Assembly: GCA_002441865.1 (NCBI GenBank)
Contig: DJNY01000022.1
Location: 5,002-27,424 of the forward strand
Direction: 5' to 3'
Length of the DNA: 22,423 bases
From: Lachnospiraceae bacterium UBA6452
GTDB taxonomy: Bacteria > Bacillota > Clostridia > Lachnospirales > Lachnospiraceae
The notes beneath the pieces are model-generated. The model ran no database searches, was not told the origin of the DNA, and worked only from the letters and a program-made list of their open reading frames with translations. Below are positions 15,012 through 22,423 of the stretch, piece by piece (position 1 is the stretch's first letter; the number at the start of each line of letters is the position of its first letter). Made by a program: the position numbers and the translations under genes.

Positions 15012-16043
15012 TCAGCTTTGGCTGTGGATCGTTTTTGTGTAATTGAAAAATACCTGATTACCGATGATCTGGTACTCGCTCTTTTTATACACCGAGAAGA
15101 AATCTGAATAATTTCTTGCATAACTGAGTGCCCAGAAGTTATACCAGGTAAACTCACTGCGCGGGAATGCCTTCACGCTGTCCTGCGCTGCCTTATAATC
15201 TTTCAGCAGCAGCTTTGCAGTATTTTTACACTCTGTACTGATCCTTGCCTGATCCTTCAGAAGTGCTGTCAGAACACCGGTTCTTGCCGGTTCAAACTGA
15301 TACTGCGCATAGACAACTTCCTTAACCGTTGATGGATAGCTTCTGCTTGCCATACGGTTTAAGATCGTATAGCCCACAGCTAACTGCCCCTTGTAGACAC
15401 GGATCGTTTCCTGATCCAGCGTTGCGGAAAGTGCTGTCTGTCTCTCACCGCCTGCTTCCGCATACAAAATTGCTGCGAGTAATATTTCATCACTGACCTG
15501 AGGATCTGTCCGGTACTGCACCTGCATCTTCCTGCCATTTACCACACAATAAGAGGCTGTGATCTGGTATGCCCCGTTTTCATCAAAATGCGCATAGATC
15601 TTACCGACCTTTTTCGTTGTGTTCCTGTATGCCTTGCCGTTTGACGCAAAATAATATTTCACACCATTGACTGTTTTCCAGCCCTTCTGCATCACGCACG
15701 AAGTATTAAAATAATACAGTTTCTTCTTGATCGTCTTCAGTCCTTTGACTGCTTTTCCGTTCGCACCGAAGTAGTATTTCTTTCCTTTTACGGTCTTAAA
15801 TACCTTCTTCTGCATTACGCCGGTTACTTTGCTGAAATAATATTTGCTGCCATCAATCGTTTTCAGCCCTTTTTGCTTTTTCCCGTTTTTATAATAATAG
15901 GTTTTGCCCTTCTTTTTCACAAACCCGGTTGTTTCCTGCGTCTGCGCTGCCTGTACCCGCGTCTCCATAACTGCTGCCGCGCTGATACAAAACAGTAATG
16001 ACAACACTAAAATACAGATCCATTTTCTTTTGTTTTTCTGCAT
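15012..16043 (-). CDS. Secreted cell-wall hydrolase with wall-binding repeats (SleB-like)
   Basis: A 343-residue exported enzyme likely to cut peptidoglycan. The start MQKNKRKW is chosen for the GAGAGGAG site just upstream. A signal peptide covers about residues 1-33. Six repeats of 19-21 residues follow (about 39-158), each like KGxKTxxGxxYYF with a tail like xNGKA, the choline/wall-binding (CW_binding) type. The C-terminal domain (about 186-338) is a SleB/CwlJ-like hydrolase: ILLAAILYAEAGGE holds the likely catalytic E196, followed by LAVGYTILNRMASRSYPSTVKEVV. SleB enzymes act on spore cortex, but this domain also occurs in vegetative wall enzymes, so I do not claim a spore role. It starts 23 bases after the acetyltransferase. 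Confidence 0.88.
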   Translation of the reverse strand: MQKNKRKWICILVLSLLFCISAAAVMETRVQAAQTQETTGFVKKKGKTYYYKNGKKQKGLKTIDGSKYYFSKVTGVMQKKVFKTVKGKKYYFGANGKAVKGLKTIKKKLYYFNTSCVMQKGWKTVNGVKYYFASNGKAYRNTTKKVGKIYAHFDENGAYQITASYCVVNGRKMQVQYRTDPQVSDEILLAAILYAEAGGERQTALSATLDQETIRVYKGQLAVGYTILNRMASRSYPSTVKEVVYAQYQFEPARTGVLTALLKDQARISTECKNTAKLLLKDYKAAQDSVKAFPRSEFTWYNFWALSYARNYSDFFSVYKKSEYQIIGNQVFFNYTKTIHSQS

Positions 16044-16066
16044 ACCGGCTCCTCTCTTCCGTTTTC

Positions 16067-16660
16067 TTACTCTTTCCATATCGGATATTTCTCTTTGTCA
16101 GCCTCTGTGATCTTACGGATCACTCTGCACGGATTACCCGCTGCCACAACACCGCTCGGAATGTCTTTGTTTACCACACTGCCTGCACCGATCACGGTAT
16201 CATCTCCGATCGTCACACCCGGCAGTACCGAAACATTCGCCCCGATCCATACACGGTTTCCGACCGTGATCGGCAATGCGATCTCCAGTCCGTCCGCCCG
16301 CATCTGGGCATCTATCGCATGTCCCGCCGTAGAAAATACACAGTTTGGCGCAATAAATACATTATCTCCAAAGGTTACCTTTGCACCATCTAAGATCGTG
16401 CAGTTGTGGTTCGTGTAAAAATTATCGCCAATTGAAATATTACTGCCGTAATCACAATAAAACGGAGCAGTGATCACAAAGCCGCCTCTGATCTCACCAA
16501 GCATTTCCCGGATCAGTTTTTCCTGTGTCTCGATATCCGACGGTCTGCACGCGTTAAACGCATAACACAGGTCCGCACATTTTGTTCTGGCATCTACGAT
16601 CTCCTGATCATAACTTGCATCATATAAATAACCCTGCCGGGCTTTTTCCCATTCTGTCAT
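16067..16660 (-). CDS. maa: Sugar O-acetyltransferase (maltose/galactoside type)
   Basis: A 197-residue left-handed beta-helix enzyme that transfers acetyl from acetyl-CoA to a sugar hydroxyl. The hexapeptide rungs are visible from about residue 70 to 165 (IGDNFYTNHNCTI, VTFGDNVFIAPNC, ITVGNRVWIGANVSVLPGVT). The catalytic histidine is H114 in STAGHAID, equal to H115 of LacA/Maa. The length matches maltose acetyltransferases. It lies just after the GH31 alpha-glucosidase and may act on the same sugars, perhaps to discard excess ones, but the true acceptor is unknown. The ribosome site (AAAGG) is modest. Confidence 0.9.
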   Translation of the reverse strand: MTEWEKARQGYLYDASYDQEIVDARTKCADLCYAFNACRPSDIETQEKLIREMLGEIRGGFVITAPFYCDYGSNISIGDNFYTNHNCTILDGAKVTFGDNVFIAPNCVFSTAGHAIDAQMRADGLEIALPITVGNRVWIGANVSVLPGVTIGDDTVIGAGSVVNKDIPSGVVAAGNPCRVIRKITEADKEKYPIWKE

Positions 16661-16725
16661 ATGCTGGTCTGCCTTTCTGTCTATCTGTATTTTTATTTTA
16701 CATGAATTTGAAAAAAACTGCTACC

Positions 16726-18939
16726 CTAAATACTTCTCTTATACCCCTCATGCAATATCTTCTTTGTCAGAGTTGTTCCATGCAGTGTATACTCTGTCGC
16801 ATTATAGACGCCTTCTCTGTAAGCAAATGTCTCATTATCGTCCTCATAATGCACAAATCTGCCCTCGCCCGGATATGTCAGCATCTGGATGGTGTCCTCT
16901 GTAATATCTTCCGTAGAATGGAAGTTACCCTCTGCTACCGGAATGATCGCACCGGCTTTGATAAAGATCGGAATCTGATCAAGTGGTGCATCTGCTAAAA
17001 TGTATCTGCCGCCCGTATACTTTTCATTCGTATCATAGGCATACCAGTCACCCTCTGGCAGATAAACGGCTCTTGCGGTTTTTCCCGGTTCTGTGACCGG
17101 TGCAACCAGCACAAAATCTCCCAGCATATATTCATCTGCAATGTTCCGTACTGTTTTGTCCTGCGGATATCCATATACGAGCGGACGCACGATCGGTGCT
17201 CCCGTCATTTCACATTCTCTTGCCAAATCATACAGATATGGCAGGAATCTGTAGCGCAGTTTGATCACCTTGCGGATGATCTCCTCTGTCTGCGCCCCAA
17301 ACTGCCACGGCTCCTGTCTGTGTGTGCCCATGGCGGAATGGTTGCGGAAGAAAGGTGCAAAAACAGCCGCCTCATAAAAGCGGATCAGAAGCTCCGGTGT
17401 TGTATCGGAACCAAACCCTCCGATATCACTGCCACACATTGCCATTCCACTCAAAGACAGATTGCAGATCTGCTCCATGGAAAGCATGATATGCGGCCAG
17501 ATACTGTGGTTATCTCCCGTCCAGCCACCACAATATTTCTGGCTTCCCGCATAAGCGGCTCTTGTCAGCACGAACGGTCTTCTGCCGCCATCCTGCGCAA
17601 GCAGCCCTTCATATGTTGCCTTTGCCATCAGATGTCCGTAAATATTATGGATCTCATCATGGTTACCCTCTGCAAACTTTACGGAATCCGGTAACGGGCC
17701 GTGGAAGCTCGCCGGTTCATTCATATCATTCCAAATGCCCCGGATCCCGTGATCCGTCAGCACCTTTGTCTTGCCTGCCCACCAGTCTCTGACCTTTTCC
17801 TGTGTAAAATCCGGGAATACCGCATCTCCCGGCCAGACTGTATTCACATAAACTTCACCCTGTTCATCCTTTGCAAATGCATCCAGCTCCAGACCTTCGT
17901 CATACATAAAATAACCCGGATCTTTCTTCACGCCCGGATCAATGATCGTGATCAGCTTGATCCCTTTTGCTGCAAGCTTTTGTGACAGTTTCTGCACATT
18001 TGGATACTTTTGATCGTCAAAGGTGAACACACGATAGCCCTGCATATAGTCGATATCCATATGGATCACGTCACATGGGATGTCGCGCTTCCCAAACTCC
18101 TCTGCCAGTGCTTCCACTTCCTCCTGCGTAAAATAACTCCATCTGCTCTGGTGATTGCCATAGATCCATCTCTGCTGCAGCGGCGTTGTCCCGGTCAGCA
18201 TCGTGTAACTATGTACAACCGCTTTCGGATCCTCTCCCGGTATCACATAATAGTCCAGACAGCCCTTCTGGTGCTCCACAAAATAATATGCCTCATTCTC
18301 GCAGCCAAAATCAAAGGTTGTTTTATAGGTGTTGTCTGCAAGCAATCCATAACAGGAGCTGTCTCCCAGTACCATAAAAAACGGAATGGATTTATACAGC
18401 GATTTAAAGCTGTCCACATGCGGATCCGGATCATCTGTATTCCAGTTGATATAAGAATATCCCCGCTTGTTCAGACAGCCCGGCTTGTCGCCCAGCCCAT
18501 AAATAGCATCTTCTTTTCCGAGCTTTTTGAGGATCGTCACTGCATCTTTTCTGTCTGTCCCTTCTTCTACCGCATGTCCCTCCAGTTGTGCCAGTGTCAG
18601 ATCCTCGTATGGATTTTTCTCCGGCTTTTTCCGCTCTTCTTCATAGTCGGAAACAAGCAGCTTTCCCCGGTAAAAAATATCCAGCTTTTCGTTATCTTTT
18701 ACCTGCACCTCGATGTTACCCGCAGCTATCCTGACTCTACATGATTCACTGCCCTGACTGACTTCCGGCTGAAGGATCTTGATATGGTCTGCATCTTCTA
18801 TGGCATAGCTTTGTATGCCCGCCTTCTGCGAAACATGCACGATATCACCTTCCAGCACTGTTACATAAAGCACACCTTCTTCGTATTGCAGTCTGACACT
18901 GCCATTTACTGTTTCATATGTTTTTAACACATCGTTCAT
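16726..18939 (-). CDS. GH31 alpha-glucosidase
   Basis: A 737-residue glycoside hydrolase of family 31, which removes terminal alpha-linked glucose (or related sugars) from oligosaccharides. No signal peptide is visible, so it is cytoplasmic. The nucleophile is D405 in GIWNDMNEP and the acid/base D476 in GGWTGDNHS. The late signature GSDIGGFG with FAPFFRNHSAMGTHRQEPW completes the family pattern. The length fits the short bacterial group. An AGGAGAG site precedes the start, 41 bases after the MutS-like gene, so the two are probably on one transcript. Specificity (maltose, isomaltose, sulfoquinovoside, xyloside) cannot be fixed, though the intact W-N-D-M-N-E-P suggests a true alpha-glucosidase. 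Confidence 0.93.
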   Translation of the reverse strand: MNDVLKTYETVNGSVRLQYEEGVLYVTVLEGDIVHVSQKAGIQSYAIEDADHIKILQPEVSQGSESCRVRIAAGNIEVQVKDNEKLDIFYRGKLLVSDYEEERKKPEKNPYEDLTLAQLEGHAVEEGTDRKDAVTILKKLGKEDAIYGLGDKPGCLNKRGYSYINWNTDDPDPHVDSFKSLYKSIPFFMVLGDSSCYGLLADNTYKTTFDFGCENEAYYFVEHQKGCLDYYVIPGEDPKAVVHSYTMLTGTTPLQQRWIYGNHQSRWSYFTQEEVEALAEEFGKRDIPCDVIHMDIDYMQGYRVFTFDDQKYPNVQKLSQKLAAKGIKLITIIDPGVKKDPGYFMYDEGLELDAFAKDEQGEVYVNTVWPGDAVFPDFTQEKVRDWWAGKTKVLTDHGIRGIWNDMNEPASFHGPLPDSVKFAEGNHDEIHNIYGHLMAKATYEGLLAQDGGRRPFVLTRAAYAGSQKYCGGWTGDNHSIWPHIMLSMEQICNLSLSGMAMCGSDIGGFGSDTTPELLIRFYEAAVFAPFFRNHSAMGTHRQEPWQFGAQTEEIIRKVIKLRYRFLPYLYDLARECEMTGAPIVRPLVYGYPQDKTVRNIADEYMLGDFVLVAPVTEPGKTARAVYLPEGDWYAYDTNEKYTGGRYILADAPLDQIPIFIKAGAIIPVAEGNFHSTEDITEDTIQMLTYPGEGRFVHYEDDNETFAYREGVYNATEYTLHGTTLTKKILHEGYKRSI

Positions 18940-18980
18940 CTGTGTCTCTCTCCTGTTATTCTGTAATTTATACGCTCACA

Positions 18981-20702
18981 CTATTTTGTCAGCATTTCAT
19001 AAGTCACACCGTACTTCTGTGCGATCTGACTCGCATAAGATTTTCCTTCCGGTGGTGCCACTTCAATCTGATAGGAACGCTTTGCATCTTTTGCATGCAC
19101 GATCAGAGAAAACGCTCTTCCCTCCGCATGCTCCTGTTCTTCATTGATCCGGGCAAGATCAAATGCCAGCTTATGCATATGCGTATTATAAATAGTCCGC
19201 ATCCCCTTACATAAAATTGCCCTGATGCAATCCTTTGCAATATAGTATCCTTCCTCAAATGAGGTTGTCGAAAAAGATTCATTCAGCAATAGTAAGCTTC
19301 TGCTATCTGCATTTTCATAGATTTCCTTAAAACGTTTACATTCTTCGCCCAGACGCCCCAGATCCAGCGTCTTGTCCTCATCTGCCGGGAAATGGGTGTA
19401 AATGCAGTCCACCGGTGAAAACGTAAATCCGCTGCCCGGTACATAAATGCCGCCCTGTGCCAGTACAAACAATTGTCCGATCGCCTGTGTGATCGTTGTT
19501 TTACCACCGCGGTTTGCACCCGTCAACACATAAACTCTGTGTATTTTGTCAAAATCCAGATCATTTGTTACGATATTACCCGATTCTTCCGTTTCAAAAA
19601 CCGCGAGCTTCAGATTATAAATGCCCCTTGCCTGCATTTCATATCTGTCCACCTCCTGCGCAGATGCCTGAGAGATCGCTGCCTTGGCAAAGGAAAAGCC
19701 TTTATCCTGTAGTTTTTTCATATACTCCGCCCATCTGATATAGTACATCATCTCCGGGATCAGATCTGTCATATCGGTGATCGTAACAGACACATATTTG
19801 TTCAATACTTCTTTCGCTCTTTTGACCATATGGGAAACCATATGATTCACAACGCGGTCCGTATAACGCGTCACATCTTTTGCCTGATCGCCCTCCGGTA
19901 TACTGACAATTCCGACCACGGCATCCGCTACTGCCGCCCCTGCTCCCATCGCCTTTTGCAGCGGTGTATGCAGCGCACCTTCCGCATTGACATCAAACGG
20001 CTGGAATTTGAAATCATTCTTCCATGTCATATCCGCATTGATACGATCCTTTGCCGCAATATGCTCATAGAAATTACCTAGAATACCAGCTTTTGTAAAA
20101 TACTTACTGTTAATCGAAACAAGTCCGATCCCATCCGCCTCAAACCGGTCATTTAAATTGATCCCTACTGTAATACTTTTGAGCTGTGAGGTATCCAGCT
20201 TCAGTCCCGCAATATCCTTTTTCAGCTCTGCAAAACCGTTATCTGCATAAATTTCTTCTACATATTCCCTCAGTCCCAGAAATCCCGCCGAGTGGAGCTG
20301 TGGATCCGCCAGGCAGGTATGCAGTGCATCCACGCACTTGATATAATCGTTGATCTCATCCAGCCTGTGCAGCAGATCCCAGATGCTGGCACTGTCATCG
20401 TATTCCCGTTTAAAGCCGCCATAATCTTTCAGAAAACTGATTCGTCCGAGGATTTCCATCATATCGTCCCGCATCTTTTTATTCTGTAATACATCTTCAA
20501 AAATATCGCAGCGGTACTGCGTGACTATCGGGTCTGCATACATCCGCGCCATAACATTTAAGATATAATTCTGCTCAGATTCTTTCGCTGACAGCTTTTT
20601 ACAGATCTGATCCAGCCCCAGATCGTGCATGGTTGTCTGACTCAGTGTTTTGTATTCCGCCTGCTCTGATGGGTATAGCAGACTGTATTTCCTATGGCTC
20701 AT
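18981..20702 (-). CDS. MutS-related ATPase lacking mismatch-reading domains
   Basis: A 573-residue protein whose C-terminal half is a MutS-type ATPase. The Walker A is TGANRGGKTT (residues 394-403) where MutS proper has GPNMGGKS. The Walker B region is LLLLNESFSTTSFEEG (about 470-485) where MutS has LxDExGRGTSxxDG; the order and GGKT/TTSxxxG spacing remain clear. THMHKLAF follows as in MutS. The N-terminal 380 residues are mainly helical, like MutS core domain III. There is no Phe-x-Glu mismatch domain and no Smr nuclease. It therefore probably does not read mismatches; the role is unknown. The start is set by the ribosome site at 20709-20713. It leads the six-gene minus-strand run. Confidence 0.88.
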   Translation of the reverse strand: MSHRKYSLLYPSEQAEYKTLSQTTMHDLGLDQICKKLSAKESEQNYILNVMARMYADPIVTQYRCDIFEDVLQNKKMRDDMMEILGRISFLKDYGGFKREYDDSASIWDLLHRLDEINDYIKCVDALHTCLADPQLHSAGFLGLREYVEEIYADNGFAELKKDIAGLKLDTSQLKSITVGINLNDRFEADGIGLVSINSKYFTKAGILGNFYEHIAAKDRINADMTWKNDFKFQPFDVNAEGALHTPLQKAMGAGAAVADAVVGIVSIPEGDQAKDVTRYTDRVVNHMVSHMVKRAKEVLNKYVSVTITDMTDLIPEMMYYIRWAEYMKKLQDKGFSFAKAAISQASAQEVDRYEMQARGIYNLKLAVFETEESGNIVTNDLDFDKIHRVYVLTGANRGGKTTITQAIGQLFVLAQGGIYVPGSGFTFSPVDCIYTHFPADEDKTLDLGRLGEECKRFKEIYENADSRSLLLLNESFSTTSFEEGYYIAKDCIRAILCKGMRTIYNTHMHKLAFDLARINEEQEHAEGRAFSLIVHAKDAKRSYQIEVAPPEGKSYASQIAQKYGVTYEMLTK

Positions 20703-20708
20703 AAACAT

Positions 20709-20714
20709 CCTCCG
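20709..20714 (-). promoter_or_regulatory. Ribosome binding site that fixes the MutS-like start
   Basis: CGGAGG directly abuts a first in-frame ATG (20706-20708), too close to serve it, and lies 6 bases before a second ATG (20700-20702). The second ATG is therefore the likely start. Confidence 0.75.
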
Positions 20715-20891
20715 TTTGTTCTTAGAATAACTCCATCATGGTATAAAATATTGCTTTGCATAGTTTTATTTTATCACGACACAAGCTGCCTTCCTATCAA
20801 ATAACTGACATTCTTCTATAAATATATTGATTTCTTTGCGCTTAATTCATATAAAAAACAAGTGACTGTTCAGAACCCTGTTCGTAAAACA

Positions 20892-20924
20892 GGAGCCATC
20901 GTTTTTTCTCGATGGCTCCCGCTT
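20892..20924 (-). terminator. Hairpin terminator after the metallo-hydrolase gene
   Basis: GGAGCCATCG (20892-20901) pairs with CGATGGCTCC (20910-20919) across an 8-base loop, 13 bases after the metallo-hydrolase stop on the minus strand. The exit on that strand is TGTTTT, a modest U-tract. A second small stem (CCTGTT/AACAGG, 20877-20893) overlaps its 3-prime side. The remaining 160 bases to the MutS-like gene are AT-rich, with no gene seen. Confidence 0.75.
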
Positions 20925-20931
20925 TTCTTCC

Positions 20932-21732
20932 TTATAATAAAATTTTTTCCAGATCGTCCGGCACATACAGATTGCCATGATAATACTTCTTTCCTTCCTC
21001 TGTATACAGTTCTTTTCTTTTTGCAAGATTTTTGTCTTCTGTATGATAGAGAAGCAGATTTTTGACATGGAGCTGCTCCGCCAGCTCACAGGCATCCTTC
21101 ACCGTAGAATGATGCTTCTCATACGGGTGGAAGATATCTGCCTGTCCGTGCAGACAAAAGGCTTCGTGTAACAGCCAGGTACTGTCCTTTGCATATGCTT
21201 CCTCACAACTGTTATACGGTTCGTCTCCGCAGCAGGTCAGCTTTCTGCACTCGCCCAGATCCATACAAAATCCAAACTGTTTTGCCTTGGTAGACTGAAT
21301 ATCGAAAAAGGTAACCTTCTTTTCCAGAATTTCCTTTGACGCCCCATCTTCTACCGGGATCAGATGCAGTCTCTGCCCGATCATCGCCACATCCTTTTTC
21401 TGGATCAGCTTTTCGGAAAGCTCCCGCAAAAGCGCGATCACCTCCGCATGTCCATAGATGACAGCTTCTCCGTCATATGCACCCTGTCTCATATGCTGGC
21501 AGATCATGCGGATCATCCAGATAATTCCCATGATGTGATCGATATGCTTATGTGTCACAAAGATCGTCCGGATCTTTTTCCAGTCAATTCCGGCAAGCTG
21601 TAACTGCCGCAGCACCTGATTGCCGCCACCGCCGTCCACCATAAAATATTCTTCCTGCTCGCTTAGCACAAAGCAGGTATTATAGCATTCTGTTACCAGC
21701 GCATTGCCGGTCCCCAGCATTGTAAGCTGCAT
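20932..21732 (-). CDS. Metallo-beta-lactamase fold hydrolase (RNase Z-like)
   Basis: A 266-residue cytoplasmic metallo-hydrolase. The zinc motif HxHxDH is complete at H61-x-H63-x-D65-H66 (THKHIDHIMG). A later aspartate ligand is likely D170 (CCGDEP) and a terminal histidine H230 (LLLYHTED). The phrase LGTGNALVTECYNTCF at the N-terminus matches the RNase Z/phosphodiesterase subgroup. The family's third histidine, expected near residue 146 in FDIQSTKAKQFGF, appears as Gln, so one zinc site may differ. It starts 30 bases after the Fic stop with an AAGGAGC site and is closed by a terminator. Whether it processes tRNA or cleaves another phosphodiester is not shown; its short length without an exosite arm argues against canonical RNase Z. 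Confidence 0.85.
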   Translation of the reverse strand: MQLTMLGTGNALVTECYNTCFVLSEQEEYFMVDGGGGNQVLRQLQLAGIDWKKIRTIFVTHKHIDHIMGIIWMIRMICQHMRQGAYDGEAVIYGHAEVIALLRELSEKLIQKKDVAMIGQRLHLIPVEDGASKEILEKKVTFFDIQSTKAKQFGFCMDLGECRKLTCCGDEPYNSCEEAYAKDSTWLLHEAFCLHGQADIFHPYEKHHSTVKDACELAEQLHVKNLLLYHTEDKNLAKRKELYTEEGKKYYHGNLYVPDDLEKILL

Positions 21733-21762
21733 ATTGGAGTGCTCCTTTCGTTTCAGATATCT

Positions 21763-22423
21763 TTACTTCTTAAATTTATATTTTCCTTTTCCATAACCGG
21801 ACACCGTTTCAATTATATCAGCCTGTACCATATTTGAAAGAAACTTTGAAGCCCCAGAGCTTTTCAGTCCAAGAAGTTCCATAACTGCATTTCGTCCAAA
21901 TACAGCATCAAAACCAAATTTTTCAAAAAGTTTACGGATATGAACAATCGTTTTGGGGGCAAAATCTCCACCTTTTTCTGAAAGTACACTTTCAATGTCC
22001 ACTTTTGCTTCTTGAATGTCCACTTTTTTATCATGCAAAAGTCCACTTATATGAAGATTTCGATTATATAATGTATTTTTCTCATTCAAAAGTAGATTTC
22101 TGAGAAACACTTCCAAATATTCTGTTGTCTCATAAACACCTTTTTGCAAATTCGTATAATTCGCACGCACAAGTGCATTTCTGAAATACCATGCATTCTC
22201 TGCAAAAATATCATTCGTTGCAGAAAACCCAAGTGTTCTCAGATATTTGATAAAAAATACTGCAGTTGTTCTTGTATTCCCTTCATTAAAAATATGGATC
22301 TGCCAGAGTCTCGAGACAAAAACTGCAAGATGATGGATGATCTCATCCATGGAAAGCCCTTTATAGCTAAAGTTCTTTTCCTGCGAAAAGTCATATTCAA
22401 GAGTTGCTTGCAGCTCGGAAGCC
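21763..22423 (-). CDS. Fic family protein with C-terminal winged helix, N-terminus outside window
   Basis: The C-terminal 219 or so residues of a Fic protein, an enzyme class that transfers AMP or another phosphate-linked group to target proteins. The frame stays open to the window edge, well upstream of the first internal ATG (22350). The Fic motif is HIFNEGNTRTTA (22261-22296), with the catalytic His and the EGN-R phosphate loop, preceded by the usual YDFSQEKN and LWQI. VRANY marks the end of the core. A linker with two KVDI repeats joins a C-terminal winged-helix-like domain (LGLKSSGASKFLSNMVQADIIE). This layout is common in Fic proteins of gut Firmicutes. The gene is visibly AT-richer than its neighbours. 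Any inhibitory helix in the missing N-terminus cannot be judged. Confidence 0.9.
   Translation of the reverse strand, partial: ASELQATLEYDFSQEKNFSYKGLSMDEIIHHLAVFVSRLWQIHIFNEGNTRTTAVFFIKYLRTLGFSATNDIFAENAWYFRNALVRANYTNLQKGVYETTEYLEVFLRNLLLNEKNTLYNRNLHISGLLHDKKVDIQEAKVDIESVLSEKGGDFAPKTIVHIRKLFEKFGFDAVFGRNAVMELLGLKSSGASKFLSNMVQADIIETVSGYGKGKYKFKK
21994..22048. repeat. Short repeats in the Fic linker
   Basis: AATGTCCACTTTT occurs at 21994-22006 and 22015-22027 (21-base step), and GTCCACTT recurs at 22041-22048. The two full copies are in frame and encode the repeated KVDI of the linker; the third is in another frame. Confidence 0.7.

Noticed and set aside
18010..18744. 244-codon plus-strand frame inside the GH31 gene
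   Set aside because: Antisense shadow; the minus-strand GH31 motifs are unambiguous.
12991..20702. The six minus-strand genes as one dedicated new pathway
   Set aside because: Gaps of 1 to 67 bases allow co-transcription, but the functions do not combine into a clear pathway and conservation cannot be tested here.
21763..22423. Fic gene and metallo-hydrolase as a toxin-antitoxin or defence pair
   Set aside because: No small antitoxin is visible, the metallo-hydrolase looks like housekeeping, and the Fic N-terminus is missing.

Overview
The window reads as chromosomal DNA from an anaerobic Gram-positive bacterium of the Clostridia, most likely a gut Lachnospiraceae. This is inferred from the gene set, not from a marker gene. 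The clues are AddAB instead of RecBCD, a HydE maturase for [FeFe] hydrogenase, strong AGGAGG-type ribosome binding sites before almost every gene, fermentative D-lactate dehydrogenase, a SleB-like wall hydrolase with cell-wall-binding repeats, and moderate GC. No rRNA, tRNA, CRISPR array, insertion sequence or prophage was seen. Coding density is high and no gene-free stretch exceeds 300 bases.

Layout: (1) 1-3852, minus: addB followed by overlapping addA (cut by the window edge), the repair helicase-nuclease. (2) 4103-5152, plus: hydE, meeting a minus-strand pair cls (phospholipid synthesis) and a NUDIX hydrolase tail to tail on one shared CTAG. (3) 7333-9217, plus: a MarR regulator and a MATE exporter in a four-base-overlap operon behind a near-ideal promoter with a palindromic operator candidate. 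(4) 9292-10674, minus: uracil permease, divergent from a plus-strand two-module Cys/His protein (probably the DUF6062 family). (5) 11635-12931: a TetR regulator divergent from a small anchored, very acidic protein. (6) 12991-20702, minus: six co-directional genes, in transcription order a MutS-like ATPase, GH31 alpha-glucosidase, sugar O-acetyltransferase, SleB-like wall hydrolase, D-lactate dehydrogenase and an unknown anchored extracytoplasmic protein. (7) 20932-22423, minus: a Fic protein (N-terminus outside the window) and an RNase Z-like metallo-hydrolase, closed by a hairpin terminator.

The pieces that clearly work together are AddA/AddB, MarR/MATE and perhaps TetR with the acidic protein. 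The long minus-strand run mixes sugar use, wall turnover and fermentation with a MutS-like ATPase of unclear role. Most of the window is ordinary housekeeping DNA. I did not find a convincing new multi-gene system. The items most worth a second look are the stripped-down MutS-like protein with altered Walker motifs, the internally duplicated Cys/His protein, the acidic anchored protein under a TetR neighbour, the D-lactate dehydrogenase translationally coupled to an unknown anchored protein, and the Fic linker repeats.
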